Positions 1 to 8,478 are shown, numbered from the stretch's first letter. The stretch: DNA of 64,000 nucleotides from RYN-133 sp963708645 (GCA_963708645.1 CAVPTA010000003.1:1-64000); one strand, 5' to 3'. The notes: generated by a model from the sequence alone, not told the origin. Translations and numbers: made by a program.

Positions 1-1
1 C

Positions 2-1134
2 GGCGACCTGCACATCGACGGCGCGACCTTCGCCCATCCCTTCGAGCCGACGGCCGCCGACCAGGTAGTCGACGCCACCGGCTTGCTCGTGACACCGGGA
101 TGGATCGACCTGCACACCCACGTCTTCGCCGGCCAGGATCTCGGCGTCGACCCGAACGTTATAGGCCCGCGGACGGGAGTGACGACCCTGATCGACGCGG
201 GTCAGCCGGCGCCCATCTGTACGACGCGTTCGCTGCCGGCGTGCTGCGCAGCGCCGTGCCGCGGGTGCGCGCGTTCGTGAACATCTCGGCCATCGGCACC
301 ACGAGCATCCTGCTCGCCGGCGAACTGCGTCAACTCGGCTACGTCGACGAGCAGGCGTGCATCGACGCGATCGGCCGGCACCCCGAGATCCTTGGCGTGA
401 AGGTCCGCGCGTCGGCGAATGTCGGAGCCGAGAACACGCTCGAGGCGCTGCGCCGCGCGCGGCGGGTGGCAGACGTAGTCAGCCGGCCGCTCATGGTGCA
501 TGTCGGGCCCGCGCCGGCCAGCTACGCCGACATCCTCGCCACGCTGCGGGGTGGGGACATCGCCACGCACTGCTTCAGCGGCTATCCCGAGACTGCGATC
601 GCCGACCCCGATCAGCAAGACCGCCTGTGGGACGTTGCCGTCGACGCGCGCGAGCGTGGCGTTCTCTTCGACGTCGGGCACGGTGGCGGCAGTTTCGACG
701 CACGCCGGGCCGGTGCCGCGATTCGCGCCGGTTTCCTTCCCGACACGATCAGCAGCGACGTCCACACGTACTCGGACCTGCCCGGCGGCGGAGACGTCGT
801 CGACCAGGACACGGCGCGGCGCAGCTACCGCTCGCTCGTCAAGGACGGCCTGCCCCTCGTCGCGGACAAGATGCTGGCGCTGGGTATGAGGCTCGAGGAT
901 GTGCTCGCGCGCGTCACCGCCCGACCGGCACAAGCGTCGCGTCTTGCCGATGACGGCATCGGGTCGCTGCGCCCCGGCGCTCCGGCCGACGTCGCCGTGT
1001 TCTCGATTGCGACAGGACCGGTGCTCATGAGCGATCCGCAGGGCTTCGAACTTCGCGGGGAGCAGTCGCTGCAGCCGCGCATGACGCTGCAGTCGGGCGC
1101 CGTGGTGTTCGATGCCCGCAGGACCGACGGCTGA
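2..1134 (+). CDS. Amidohydrolase/deacetylase family metalloenzyme (5' partial, frame break)
   Basis: Metal-dependent amidohydrolase of the EF0837/DgaF-like 'amidohydrolase/deacetylase' group, cut by the window start. Seen: the metal-binding HxH in GWIDLHTHVF (about 98-127), a candidate carboxylated Lys in ILGVKVRAS, further His ligands in MVHVGPAP and ATHCFSGY, and the late Asp in SSDVHTYS. The frame breaks at about 200-205: DAG is read in one frame and SAGAHLYDAF in the next, which fits loss of one G from a G-run. Families of this type accompany SelA-like PLP enzymes, as here (next gene follows directly). The substrate is unknown; hydrolysis of an N-acyl or cyclic amide is the family expectation. 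Family call is firm, function inferred. Confidence 0.8.
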   Translation, partial: RPAHRRRDLRPSLRADGRRPGSRRHRLARDTGMDRPAHPRLRRPGSRRRPERYRPADGSDDPDRRGSAGAHLYDAFAAGVLRSAVPRVRAFVNISAIGTTSILLAGELRQLGYVDEQACIDAIGRHPEILGVKVRASANVGAENTLEALRRARRVADVVSRPLMVHVGPAPASYADILATLRGGDIATHCFSGYPETAIADPDQQDRLWDVAVDARERGVLFDVGHGGGSFDARRAGAAIRAGFLPDTISSDVHTYSDLPGGGDVVDQDTARRSYRSLVKDGLPLVADKMLALGMRLEDVLARVTARPAQASRLADDGIGSLRPGAPADVAVFSIATGPVLMSDPQGFELRGEQSLQPRMTLQSGAVVFDARRTDG

Positions 1135-1153
1135 CGTGACGACGGACAGAGGG

Positions 1154-2332
1154 ATGCGGATGGGGATCTACGAGCAGCTGGGACTTCGCACGATCGTGAA
1201 CGCGGTCGGACCGGCGACCCGCCTCGGCGGCCTGCCGCTGTCCGACGGCGTCCTGGCAGCCATGGCCGACGCCGTCCGTTCGAACGTGCGCATGGACGAG
1301 TTCGAGGAGTCCGCCGGCCGTGAGATCGCCCAGCTGCTCGGTGTTCCGGCTGCGTACGTGACCAGTGGCGCGTCGGCGGCCCTCACCCTGGCGGCGGCGG
1401 TATGCGTCGCAGGGAACGAGCCGAGGCGGCTGGAGGACCTCCCTGCGTCAGCTCGCGGGCGCCGGGTGGTCGTGCAACGCGCGCACCGCGACCCCTACGA
1501 CCACGCGATCACGGCCGTCGGCGTGCAGCTGACCGAGATCGGGTTTCCCACGTCGACCTATCCCGACGAACTCGCCCGCGAACTCGACGACTCAGCGGTC
1601 GCAGTGCTGTGGCGTCCCGGCGTTGCGGGCGAGTTGCTGCCTCTGGCGACGGTCGCACGAATGGCTCACGAGCGCGGTGTGCCGGTCATCGTGGACGCCG
1701 CCATGAGCGTGCCGCCGTTGGCGCGCCTGCACCGGATGATCACCGACGGTGCCGACCTGATCGCGATCTCGGGCGGCAAGGGTTTGCGCGGCCCGCACAC
1801 CGCCGGTCTGCTCTGCGGGCGTCCCGACCTCGTCGATGCCGTCTCATTGCACCAGCAAGACATGGACATCCGGGAGCTCACATGGCAACCGTCCGAGGTC
1901 ACCGGCGCATCACCGCTACGTGGCAGGCACGGTCTCGGGCGGGGCATGAAGGTGGGTCGCGAGCAGATCGCGGGCCTGCTCACCGCGCTGCGTGAGTTCG
2001 TCGCCGAGCCCGACCGTTGGCGCGCGCACTACGCGACCGAACTCGCCGCGTGCGCCGCCGAGCTGTCCGCCTGTCCCGACCTCGTCGTCCGCGAGGACTA
2101 CAACGACCACCTCGATGTGCCGGTGTTGACCGTCGACTTCGCCTCCGCCGGGCTCGACGCGAACGAGGTCGTGCGCGGGCTCGACACCGGCGAGCCACGC
2201 ATCCACATCGGCGAGGACGGCGCGTGGCGCAACGAACTGACCGTCAACCCGATGGGACTGCATGCGGGCGAAGGCGCCACGGTCGGGCGTCGCATCGTCG
2301 GCGTGCTCTCACGAGGGGACGGGTCGGCATGA
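1154..2332 (+). CDS. SelA-like PLP-dependent lyase/transferase (DgaE-like)
   Basis: Fold-type I PLP enzyme of about 392 residues related to SelA and to D-glucosaminate-6-phosphate ammonia-lyase. Seen: N-terminal GIYEQLGLRTIVNAVGPATR and SGASAALTLA (cofactor phosphate region), an Asp in VIVDAAMS, and the Schiff-base Lys in AISGGKGLRGP at about residue 210. Starts at GTG 1136, ATG 1154 and ATG 1160 are all in frame; GAGGG at 1148-1153 favours 1160 or 1154. It overlaps the MBL gene as ATGA. With a RidA protein in the same operon, a plausible role is ammonia or amine elimination from an amino compound, leaving an enamine that RidA hydrolyses. True selenium transfer is unlikely, as no selenoprotein genes are near. 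Confidence 0.8.
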   Translation: MRMGIYEQLGLRTIVNAVGPATRLGGLPLSDGVLAAMADAVRSNVRMDEFEESAGREIAQLLGVPAAYVTSGASAALTLAAAVCVAGNEPRRLEDLPASARGRRVVVQRAHRDPYDHAITAVGVQLTEIGFPTSTYPDELARELDDSAVAVLWRPGVAGELLPLATVARMAHERGVPVIVDAAMSVPPLARLHRMITDGADLIAISGGKGLRGPHTAGLLCGRPDLVDAVSLHQQDMDIRELTWQPSEVTGASPLRGRHGLGRGMKVGREQIAGLLTALREFVAEPDRWRAHYATELAACAAELSACPDLVVREDYNDHLDVPVLTVDFASAGLDANEVVRGLDTGEPRIHIGEDGAWRNELTVNPMGLHAGEGATVGRRIVGVLSRGDGSA

Positions 2333-3117
2333 CCGGCCGATTCCGCCTGCACGCTCTGCACGCGGGCACGCTGCCGGTGCCGCGGTCGTACGCGTTGCTC
2401 GGCGGTACGGCCTTCGAGCAGGTCGATCTCGGGTTCTACGTGTGGATCGTGACCGACGGCGTCTGCATCGGGCTCGTCGACACCGGGCTGCCCCTCGACG
2501 CCTCGGACCGCGACGCCCTGCTGGCCCACGACCCGTTCCGCGACGTGCGTCTGCTTCCCGAACTGTTGGCCTCCGCCGGTCTCGACGGCGCGGATATCGA
2601 CTTCGTCGCGGTGACCCAGACCGTCACGTACCACACCGGCGGAATCGACGCCGCATTGTTGCCGCGGGCGCAGTTCTACCTGTCACGGGCCGGTGTTCGC
2701 GAGTTCCTCCTGGGTCCTCCCGGGCATCCGCCGGCCGACCAGTACTTCACCCGCCGCGGGTGGTCGGCGCTTCGCGAACTCGCCGTGGACGCGCGCCTGC
2801 ACTGTGTCGACGGGCCGGTCGAGATCGTCCCCGGTGTGGCCTTCGAGACGACAGGCGGGCACCATCCGGGATCGGCGGCGCTCAAGATCACCACTGGGGA
2901 AGGCACGACCGGACTGCTCGAAACCGCGTTTGTCCAGGAGAATCTCGACCGGTGTCACCCGATCGGGATCTGCGAGGACGCCGCGACCTGCCGGACGGTG
3001 ATCCGGCGGTACCTGCACGAATGCGACGAGGTCATTCCGATCCACGACATGTCGAACGCACGGCAGCTCCCACTCGACGGTTTCCGATCGCCGGGCACGA
3101 GCCGGCCAGACGTTTAG
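2329..3117 (+). CDS. MBL-fold protein with degenerate metal motif
   Basis: Metallo-beta-lactamase-fold protein of 262 residues, resembling N-acyl homoserine lactonase-type hydrolases in layout (FYVWIVTDG, GLVDTGL, TGGHHPGS, PIHDMSNA). The start ATG overlaps the previous stop (ATGA). The hallmark THxHxDHxGG is replaced by TQTVTYHTGG (about 2614-2643): the first two His and the Asp are lost and only the last His remains. The usual bridging Asp region reads LLETAFVQ. A normal two-zinc site therefore looks impossible, so it may bind one metal, or be a binding or regulatory protein. The gene is otherwise intact, which argues against decay. Its place between the PLP enzyme and the regulator points to a role in the same pathway. 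Confidence 0.75.
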   Translation: MTGRFRLHALHAGTLPVPRSYALLGGTAFEQVDLGFYVWIVTDGVCIGLVDTGLPLDASDRDALLAHDPFRDVRLLPELLASAGLDGADIDFVAVTQTVTYHTGGIDAALLPRAQFYLSRAGVREFLLGPPGHPPADQYFTRRGWSALRELAVDARLHCVDGPVEIVPGVAFETTGGHHPGSAALKITTGEGTTGLLETAFVQENLDRCHPIGICEDAATCRTVIRRYLHECDEVIPIHDMSNARQLPLDGFRSPGTSRPDV

Positions 3118-3125
3118 GAGGAGCG

Positions 3126-3941
3126 ATGGTGCAGAGCGACACAGGCGGGGTCAAGTCGGCTCGTCGCGTGCTGGAGGTACTCGAGGTCCTCGCCGAGAGT
3201 CCCGCCGGCGCCACGTTCCCCCAGCTGTCCGACGGCCTGGGCCTGCCGAAGAGCAGCCTGCATGCACTGCTCGCCACGTTGATGGACCAGGGCTGGATCT
3301 ACCTGCACGAACCCACGCGCCGCTATCGCATCGGGTTGCGACTGTGGCAGGTCGCGCAGAGCTTCTCCGAGCTTGACTTGTTGGCCCAGCTCGCGCTGAA
3401 GCACCTCGAGGCGGTACGCGACGAGGTCAACGAGACCGTTCAGCTCGCCGTGCTCGAAGGCGTCGACAACGTCTACATCGCCAAGGTGGAGTCAGATCAC
3501 CCACTGCGGCTCGTGTCGCAGGTCGGCACGCGGCTGCCTGCGTACGCCACCGGGCTCGGCAAGGTGTTGCTGGCCTACCTCGATCCGGCCGAGTTCCGCC
3601 GGCGCATCGCCAAGGTCAAGTTCGAGCGATTCACCACACGCACAGTCCCGAACGCCAAGGCGCTCGAAGAGGGACTGGCCGAGATCAGGATGCGTGGCTA
3701 CGGCGAGGACGAGGGCGAGTACACGCCCGGCGTCTTCTGCGTGGCGGTGCCGATCTTCGGCGCCAAGGGCGAGAACGTCGCTGCGATGAGTTGCTCGATC
3801 CCGCTGGCCCGGTTCGGCGGGACCGACAAGGAGCGCGCCGCCTTGCTCGACGCCCTTTCCCGGCACGCGAAAGCACTCTCGGACGAGCTCGCCACGTCGA
3901 TGATCCACCGCAACGAGCACCGCCCTATGGAGGCCACATGA
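3126..3941 (+). CDS. IclR-family transcriptional regulator
   Basis: DNA-binding regulator of 271 residues. An N-terminal winged helix (SARRVLEVLEVLAESPAG, then LPKSSLHALLATLMDQGW) is followed by an IclR effector domain (LEAVRDEVNETVQLAVLEG, ATGLGKVLLAYL, RGYGEDEGEYTPGVFCVAVPIF). A strong AGGAGG at 3117-3122 overlaps the stop of the preceding gene and fixes the ATG at 3126. The stop overlaps the RidA start (ATGA). IclR proteins usually control the catabolic operon they sit in and respond to a small pathway metabolite. The gene lies inside the operon rather than divergent, so autoregulation together with the enzymes is likely. The effector cannot be read from the sequence. Confidence 0.93.
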   Translation: MVQSDTGGVKSARRVLEVLEVLAESPAGATFPQLSDGLGLPKSSLHALLATLMDQGWIYLHEPTRRYRIGLRLWQVAQSFSELDLLAQLALKHLEAVRDEVNETVQLAVLEGVDNVYIAKVESDHPLRLVSQVGTRLPAYATGLGKVLLAYLDPAEFRRRIAKVKFERFTTRTVPNAKALEEGLAEIRMRGYGEDEGEYTPGVFCVAVPIFGAKGENVAAMSCSIPLARFGGTDKERAALLDALSRHAKALSDELATSMIHRNEHRPMEAT

Positions 3942-4320
3942 CGCAGATCGACAAGTTCGTCGTCGAAATGACGGGCTACCGAGTCCCGGCGGCGCGTACA
4001 GCCACGGCGCCGTCGTGAACGGGCTGATGTTCACCGCCGGGATAAGCCCGCACGACACCGACGGGAGGCTGATCGGGCAGACGGTCGGCGAACAGACGAC
4101 CCAGGTGCTGCGCAACCTGCAAACCGTGCTCGCCGCCCGGGGCCGGACGCTCGCCGACGTCGTGAAGGTCACAGCGCATCTTGCCGACGTGGCACGCGAC
4201 TTCGCCGAGTTCGACGCCGCCTACCGCCGGGAGGTTCCCGAGCCGTATCCGGTGCGCACCACGGTCGGATCGACGCTGCTCGGCATCCTGGTCGAGATCG
4301 ACGTCGTTGCGGTGGCCTGA
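3938..4320 (+). CDS. RidA family (enamine/imine deaminase), one-base frame break
   Basis: Small RidA/YjgF-type protein. RidA proteins hydrolyse reactive enamines or imines made by PLP enzymes, which fits the PLP lyase upstream. Seen: the N-terminus MTQIDKFVVEMTGYRVP from ATG 3938 (ATGA overlap with the IclR gene), then in another frame GAYSHGAVVNGLMFTAGISP, QVLRNLQTVLAARG and a C-terminus ending VEIDVVAVA. The break lies at about 3988-3993; adding one G to CCCGGCGGC restores the family motif PGGAYSHG. So this is either a consensus error in a G/C run or a recent single-base deletion. The motif near the C-terminus that carries the usual Arg reads PYPVRTTVG. Confidence 0.82.
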
Positions 4321-4902
4321 CCCGCATCACGTTTCGGCTCGAGAGCGCGATTGGCGAGTTCGATCGCAGGCACGGCACGCGCGGTCACACAAGACGCATC
4401 CGGTGATCGCCAGCTGTCTGGCGGTGCGGTCAGGTCCACGTCAGCTCGAAGAGCTGTGCGCAGCCGCGCAGGTGACCACCACATTCCAGGCACTGAGACC
4501 GAGACGCGAATCTGCTGCCATAGCTGACGATCCGAGCGATGCAGATAGTCTCGAACAGCTCCCAGTTCGCTCCGGTTCATTCGCGACCCGCTCGTGGCGA
4601 TGACGGAACGCGGCTGGCTTGTCGAGTATCCGTAGCTATTGCTGACGATTCGTCGTTATCCAACGGAGGAGCAAGCCAAGTGATCTTCTCAATGCACCAA
4701 GATCGTTTGGTAGCAGTTCTGGTAGCGATCGGAGCCGTTCCAGCCAGTTCGCGAACATTCGCCACCAGTCGCGATCATGACGATCGCTTTATTTTGCGGG
4801 AGTTCGTCTCTCGGCGACATTCAGAGAACCTGTCAGTCTTGCTCTGGCAGTCGGCAGTCGCGACAGCGTCAATCCGGCGCACCCGGCGTGGACATGGCCG
4901 AG
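4321..4902 (+). other. Gene-poor stretch after the RidA operon
   Basis: I see no supportable gene here. Short open frames exist on both strands but none has family-like motifs. The notable content is the 19-base repeat TGGTAGCAGTTCTGGTAGC at 4708-4726 and the 18-base repeat CAGTCTTGCTCTGGCAGT at 4834-4851, both also found near 8.15-8.29 kb. It appears to be the left part of the decayed island. Confidence 0.5.
4708..4851 (+). repeat. Left copy of imperfect direct repeat (att-like arm and core)
   Basis: A roughly 145-base region that begins with TGGTAGCAGTTCTGGTAGC (4708-4726) and ends with CAGTCTTGCTCTGGCAGT (4834-4851). The same two blocks, in the same order and orientation and 128 instead of 126 bases apart, occur at 8144-8162 and 8272-8289. 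Between them the copies are mostly diverged but share a TTTTnCGGGAnTTCG-like block. The internal double TGGTAGC resembles the paired arm sites of tyrosine-recombinase attachment regions (inference). Confidence 0.6.
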
Positions 4903-5304
4903 TCATCGGCGCTCGCCCCCAATCGGCCGGAAGAGGTAGATCCCGAGCACGGTTCCGCAGATAACTACCCCTTGTCCGGTGCCGCCGAGCCGGTTCCTGA
5001 CGTCGTCGCGCCAGTCTGCCGACGAAGACGTACCCGACATGATCGAGATGCCAGCCGAGCGTCTACGAATCTGCCCGAGCATGTCTGTCTTTGCGCAGGT
5101 GCTCTCGACCTTGTTCCCGGATGTCTCGAAGGCCGAGTAGGTGCCGAAGCCGGCGATCTTGCTGATCTCGATCTCGAGTTGGAAGAACTGATCGCCACGG
5201 CCGAGGGCGATCTCGGCCTGACCAACGGGCGTTGCAGTGTAGGCGGCCATTCGACGAGCACGCTCATCAGCAGCCTTCTCTGCCTCCGTCTTCCGAAACG
5301 GCAT
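4903..5304 (-). pseudogene. Decayed small conserved actinobacterial protein
   Basis: Remnant of a family of about 120-residue proteins of unknown function, recognised from memory of the family pattern. Seen: MPFRKTEAEKAADERARR, ATPVGQAEIALGRGDQFFQL near the start, and GQGVVICGTVLGIYLFRP at the end. The middle GWHLDHVGYVFV, which corresponds to the family's 'GWELVNGSFVFV' segment, is found only in a different frame (about 5005-5050), behind a TAG. Two compensating breaks are therefore needed, so the gene cannot be translated whole. Proteins of this type are common on actinobacterial mobile DNA, which agrees with the island setting. Function unknown. Confidence 0.55.
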
Positions 5305-5463
5305 GCCGCGAGTATTGGTCGGAAACTCTAGCTCGTACAGCGTGGACAACCGCGAATCGGACTAACCCATCCGCACCCGACGTCGGTAGTGGAGGCCCAT
5401 GCTGATCAACTCCGTCAATCGATCGAGTCTGATCTGCGCCCGACGCGAGAGTCGCGAATGGGG

Positions 5464-5743
5464 TTATCGCCGCTTTCGGATGGCGTGGACACCTAGCCCG
5501 ACGGTGGCCGCTATAACCAGTGCGCCGCCGAGGACCATCCCTATCACTGCGAGCACGGTAACCCAGTGGTAGACACCACCGTAGAAGCCGCCGCTCGCCC
5601 CAAAGGCGATGAGCCCGACCACGATCAATATCAACAGCTTCGTGACCTGGCCGCCGTCGACGCGCCGCGCGCGGTCGCCCTGCCTGCACCGTCCGCCGCT
5701 TAGCCGGTTCGGGCTGACCGGGGCGTTTCCTCAGATCAGCCAT
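5464..5743 (-). pseudogene. Frame-disrupted small membrane protein (2 TM)
   Basis: Not recognised. A Lys/Arg-rich N-terminus (MADLRKRPGQPEPAKRR) starts at ATG 5743. In the next frame there is a segment with two hydrophobic helices, roughly LLILIVVGLIAFGASGGFY and VTVLAVIGMVLGGALVIAA, ending in a basic tail AIRKRR and a TAA at 5464-5466. No start codon precedes the helices in their own frame, so one break at about 5660-5690 must join the two parts. It could be a holin-like or accessory membrane protein of the integrated element, but nothing in the sequence decides this. Confidence 0.4.
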
Positions 5744-5944
5744 GCCCTCACACCGTTTGACGCGCGCCTCGTTCGCGGTATCCGCGGCCAGGATGTTCCC
5801 ACCAGCCCGGAGACGGTCTGTTGTAGCTCAATTCGCCGGATCAGTGCGAGTTGCAAACCTTGTCGCGAACAGGAGTTCCGCTAGAGCGTTAGCCGCCTAC
5901 GCTCAGCCGCGCCAGAGCGCAAGATCACGTCGGAAGGCACCTCC

Positions 5945-6426
5945 ATGCGATCTCGCCCCTCGCACCGTCCTGCTCATGCTCGTAGCGCTGGCACTCGGCA
6001 CCACTCGCGGCTGCGCAACTCTGCAGAGGCAGGGGCGACAACTCCCCGCGGCGTGTCGACCGGTGGCGTGAAGATCGTCGAGATCTACTTCGACTCCCTG
6101 GCTCGGACACGGGCTCGAACGCGAGCCTCGACGCCGAATGGGTCAAGGTCAAGAACGTCACCGGCAGCCGCAGGACCATCACCGGGTGGACGCTGCGCGA
6201 CACCGCCAGCCACGTCTACCGGTTCCCTAGCTTCACCGTGCCGGCTGGCGGCACCGTGCGAGTCCACACCGGTCGCGGTCGCCGGAACGCAACAAATCTC
6301 TATTGGGGCCAAGGCTGGTACATCTGGAACAACACCGGAGACACCGCGACGCTGCGCAACGCGAATGGAAGCCAGGTCGATCGCTGCCGCTACACCAGCG
6401 CTTCCGATCCCGTAGCGAACTGCTAG
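5945..6426 (+). pseudogene. Secreted lamin-tail domain (LTD) protein, frame-disrupted
   Basis: Secreted small protein with a C-terminal lamin-tail domain. Seen: a hydrophobic leader (RTVLLMLVALALG) after ATG 5945, then VKIVEIYFDS, AEWVKVKNVTGSRRTITGW, RDTASHVYRFPSF, LYWGQGWYIWNNTGDTATLR and a terminal Cys at VANC. This closely follows small LTD proteins exported by streptomycetes. The parts lie in different frames: one break at about 6093-6100 (adding a C to TCCCTGG gives DSPGSDTG), and one or two more between the leader and VKIVEI. LTD domains bind DNA or proteins in other contexts; the role of the bacterial secreted forms is not known. Confidence 0.65.
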
Positions 6427-6819
6427 CTTCGCACGCTGCACTGCGCGCTACATGGCGCCATTCGGCAGCCCGGCGTCGCAGGAGGTGGGGAGGAAGCCGG
6501 GCCGCCTGGTTCGGACGTTACGCACGCGAGGTCGGTACGTCGCGAATCGACACGTCGGGCCGGGGAATCTCACCGAAGGCTTACGGAGGTGGGTACGCCC
6601 GCGCCCGAGCCCCCGCTCGTGGCATCGCGCGTACCCACCGTGCCTGTCCGAACCGTCGCATTCGGCGAGTGCCCCCGCGACACTGCGATGCGACCGACTC
6701 GGTAGTCGGTATTCCCGCCCCTGCCAGGAATGCCTTCCAAGGAAAAAGTTAGCTAAGCGTTAAGTCTCGTGCAACCGGACACGCCGGACTCGCACTCGCC
6801 AAAGCGGCAAGCACCTAGT
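6427..6819. other. No gene seen
   Basis: Non-coding or fully decayed DNA between the lamin-tail remnant and the AbiEii-like remnant. If the toxin gene were full length its C-terminal part should lie here on the minus strand. I find no match in any frame, so that part appears to be deleted or replaced. Confidence 0.45.
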
Positions 6820-7132
6820 GGAAGTCCCGCCGGTCATCAGCCATGGTTCCTGCGATGTCGAAAGCGAATTCCAGTGTCACCGACATTGGGAAACGCGGCA
6901 GCGAGAGTCCTATAGGCATTCCAGGATCAAAACGCGAGTGCGAGATCAAGATCGTGCGTGGCGCTGGTCGCGAAACGATGTCCTAGAGCGTGATGAAAGA
7001 CGTCCCGGCACGCGGCACCCATCACCATCACATTCTCGGCCCTTAAGCCAGGTGCCTGGCCGGCAGCACTGCCGCGAGCACGCTAGCGATCGGTTCGAGG
7101 AGCTCGTCAGGCGTGCTTGCCACATCGAACAT
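6820..7132 (-). pseudogene. AbiEii-like nucleotidyltransferase toxin, truncated remnant
   Basis: N-terminal remnant of a nucleotidyltransferase of the AbiEii/AbiGii toxin group. From ATG 7132 it reads MFDVASTPDELLEPIASVL. After a break it continues ENVMVMGAACRDVFHHALG and ATHDLDLALAF, which matches the family's G-(x)n-RD and TxDLDLAL catalytic segments. A TGA follows, then SWNAYRTLAAAFPNVGDTGIRFR and a last shift to IAGTMADD. The rest is missing. The start overlaps the 3' end of the AbiEi-like remnant by about 25 bases, as expected for a coupled antitoxin-toxin operon. It is certainly dead as a protein. Confidence 0.65.
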
Positions 7133-8068
7133 GACGTTTTCTCCATTCATTCGCGGCTGTTCGCTCGCGAGGGTCTTCGCTGGCCATTAGGTCGGCATAG
7201 ACCAAGAGGCCAAGGGGCAGTCTTTGCTTCGTGCCCCCTGTGGCGGCTGGCGGGCTCGGTCCAGAACCGGCGTCGAATCGTGATGTTCGCTTCGCCGTCA
7301 GAACGCCATCTATTGGCCACGGCCATCCGCGGGTCGAACTCGTCGACGTACAAGACGGCGTTCGGTGACCGCACCAGGTCGGGTGTTGCGGCAGCGCCCG
7401 GAGAACACCGCTGACTTCAGGTTCTTTCGCCGTAGCTGGTCGCGTTATAGCGCGCGACCGTGATTCGGTGCGCCAGGCGGGTCGGGAATGCCGCGGCCCA
7501 CAGGTCGAGGCAGGTCGGCTTGTCCAGGTCGTGTTCCGGTGCGGGTGTAGCCGCGCTTGCTTGAGCAACTTGAGAGTGCTGTTCGACCTGCCCGACCGAC
7601 ACGCCGGCTGCCCGTGCCAGCGCTCGCTGCGAGGCATCCCAAAGCTGTGGCCAGGCCAGCAGCGCGAACACCACCTGCGCGCGACCGGAGCTGAACAGGT
7701 CGCCCGTGCGCGAGCCCCCGTCGTCCGGTCGCGCGCGCCCGCGGACGTCGATGAGCACATCGGAGAACTCGATCCAGGCGTTGCCGGCCCGGTCCAGGTA
7801 CTGGATCCGGCTCGGCGAAGGCGTCAGCGGTCTTTGCGGCGACGTAGTCCAGTGAGCACGAACGGTGTCGCGCCTTCGTGCGCGGTGCCGACGAGCGCTG
7901 AGCGGGACGTTCTGGCCGTACCGCAATCTCGTAGTCGCGTTTCCGTTTGCCCCGAGCAAGATGCAAGAACCCCCCGGCCGACACCGCGACGAGCAGAACC
8001 GGACTGTGCTCAGTGCATCGCGCCTCCAGCCCGAGTCCGCGCAGCCGCTCCACCCAATCGGCGAGCAT
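7107..8068 (-). pseudogene. AbiEi-family type IV antitoxin, frame-disrupted
   Basis: Remnant of the transcription-factor-like antitoxin of a type IV system. Start ATG 8068 follows a good AAGGAGG. Joined from three frames: LADWVERLRGLGLEARC and LDYVAAKTADAFAE; then RIQYLDRAGNAWIEFSDVLI, VVFALLAWPQLWDASQR, ARAAGVSVGQVEQ (helix-turn-helix) and LDLWAAAFPTRLAHRI; then LYVDEFDPRMAVANRWRSDG, NITIRRRFW and LLVYADLMASEDPRERTAANEW. The order matches full-length actinobacterial AbiEi-like proteins of about 300 residues. At least three breaks, near 7810, 7420 and 7200, prevent expression. A palindromic operator remains upstream. Confidence 0.7.
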
Positions 8069-8102
8069 CGCTGCCTCCTTCGGTTGTTCAATCCATTCGC
8101 TC

Positions 8103-8140
8103 TGTTCAGAATAACTGAACACAGAGCTGAATACTGAACA
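8103..8140. promoter_or_regulatory. Palindromic operator upstream of the AbiEi remnant
   Basis: TGTTCAGAATAACTGAACA at 8103-8121 is a perfect 7-base inverted repeat with a 5-base spacer, and a further CTGAACA half-site lies at 8134-8140. It begins 35 bases upstream of ATG 8068. AbiEi antitoxins are known to repress their own operon through inverted repeats, so this is the likely autoregulatory site (inference). Confidence 0.65.
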
Positions 8141-8143
8141 TCC

Positions 8144-8289
8144 TGGTAGCAGTTCTGGTAGCAATTGAGTCGCACTTTGCGTGCCCGCGGGCGTCCGTCG
8201 GCATTCAGTCACATCACTGGAGGCCCCGTTTTACGGGATTTTCGAACTCGACCGGACTTGACCGAATGTGCCAGTCTTGCTCTGGCAGT
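8144..8289 (+). repeat. Right copy of imperfect direct repeat (att-like arm and core)
   Basis: Second copy of the repeat at 4708-4851. It opens with the double TGGTAGC block at 8144-8162 and closes with CAGTCTTGCTCTGGCAGT at 8272-8289, directly before the tRNA 3' end. The closing block forms a hairpin (GCCAG, seven-base loop, CTGGC). Placement next to a tRNA end supports an attachment-site reading. Confidence 0.6.
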
Positions 8290-8323
8290 GTGGGGGTAAG
8301 GGGTTCGAGTCCCCTCAGCTCAC
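8290..8323 (+). other. tRNA 3'-end fragment (T-arm and acceptor strand)
   Basis: Contains a perfect T-arm: AGGGG (8299-8303), loop TTCGAGT, CCCCT (8311-8315), then seven bases CAGCTCA that would form the 3' acceptor strand. No D-arm, anticodon arm or matching 5' acceptor strand lies upstream, so this is not a working tRNA gene. Such 3' ends are left at one border when an element integrates into a tRNA gene. The amino-acid identity cannot be told. Confidence 0.6.
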
Positions 8324-8478
8324 AAACTCCCCTGAGACGTCGCACTGCTCGCGGCCCGCGTGTCGATCGGCAGCCTTCGCAACAGCCGTTCGTGAGTTCT
8401 GTGGCGATTGTTCAGCCGAATCGCGATAGCTTGGTGCGCGATGCGGCGCATCGCCGGCGGGGGCTTGCGGGAGTTCGT

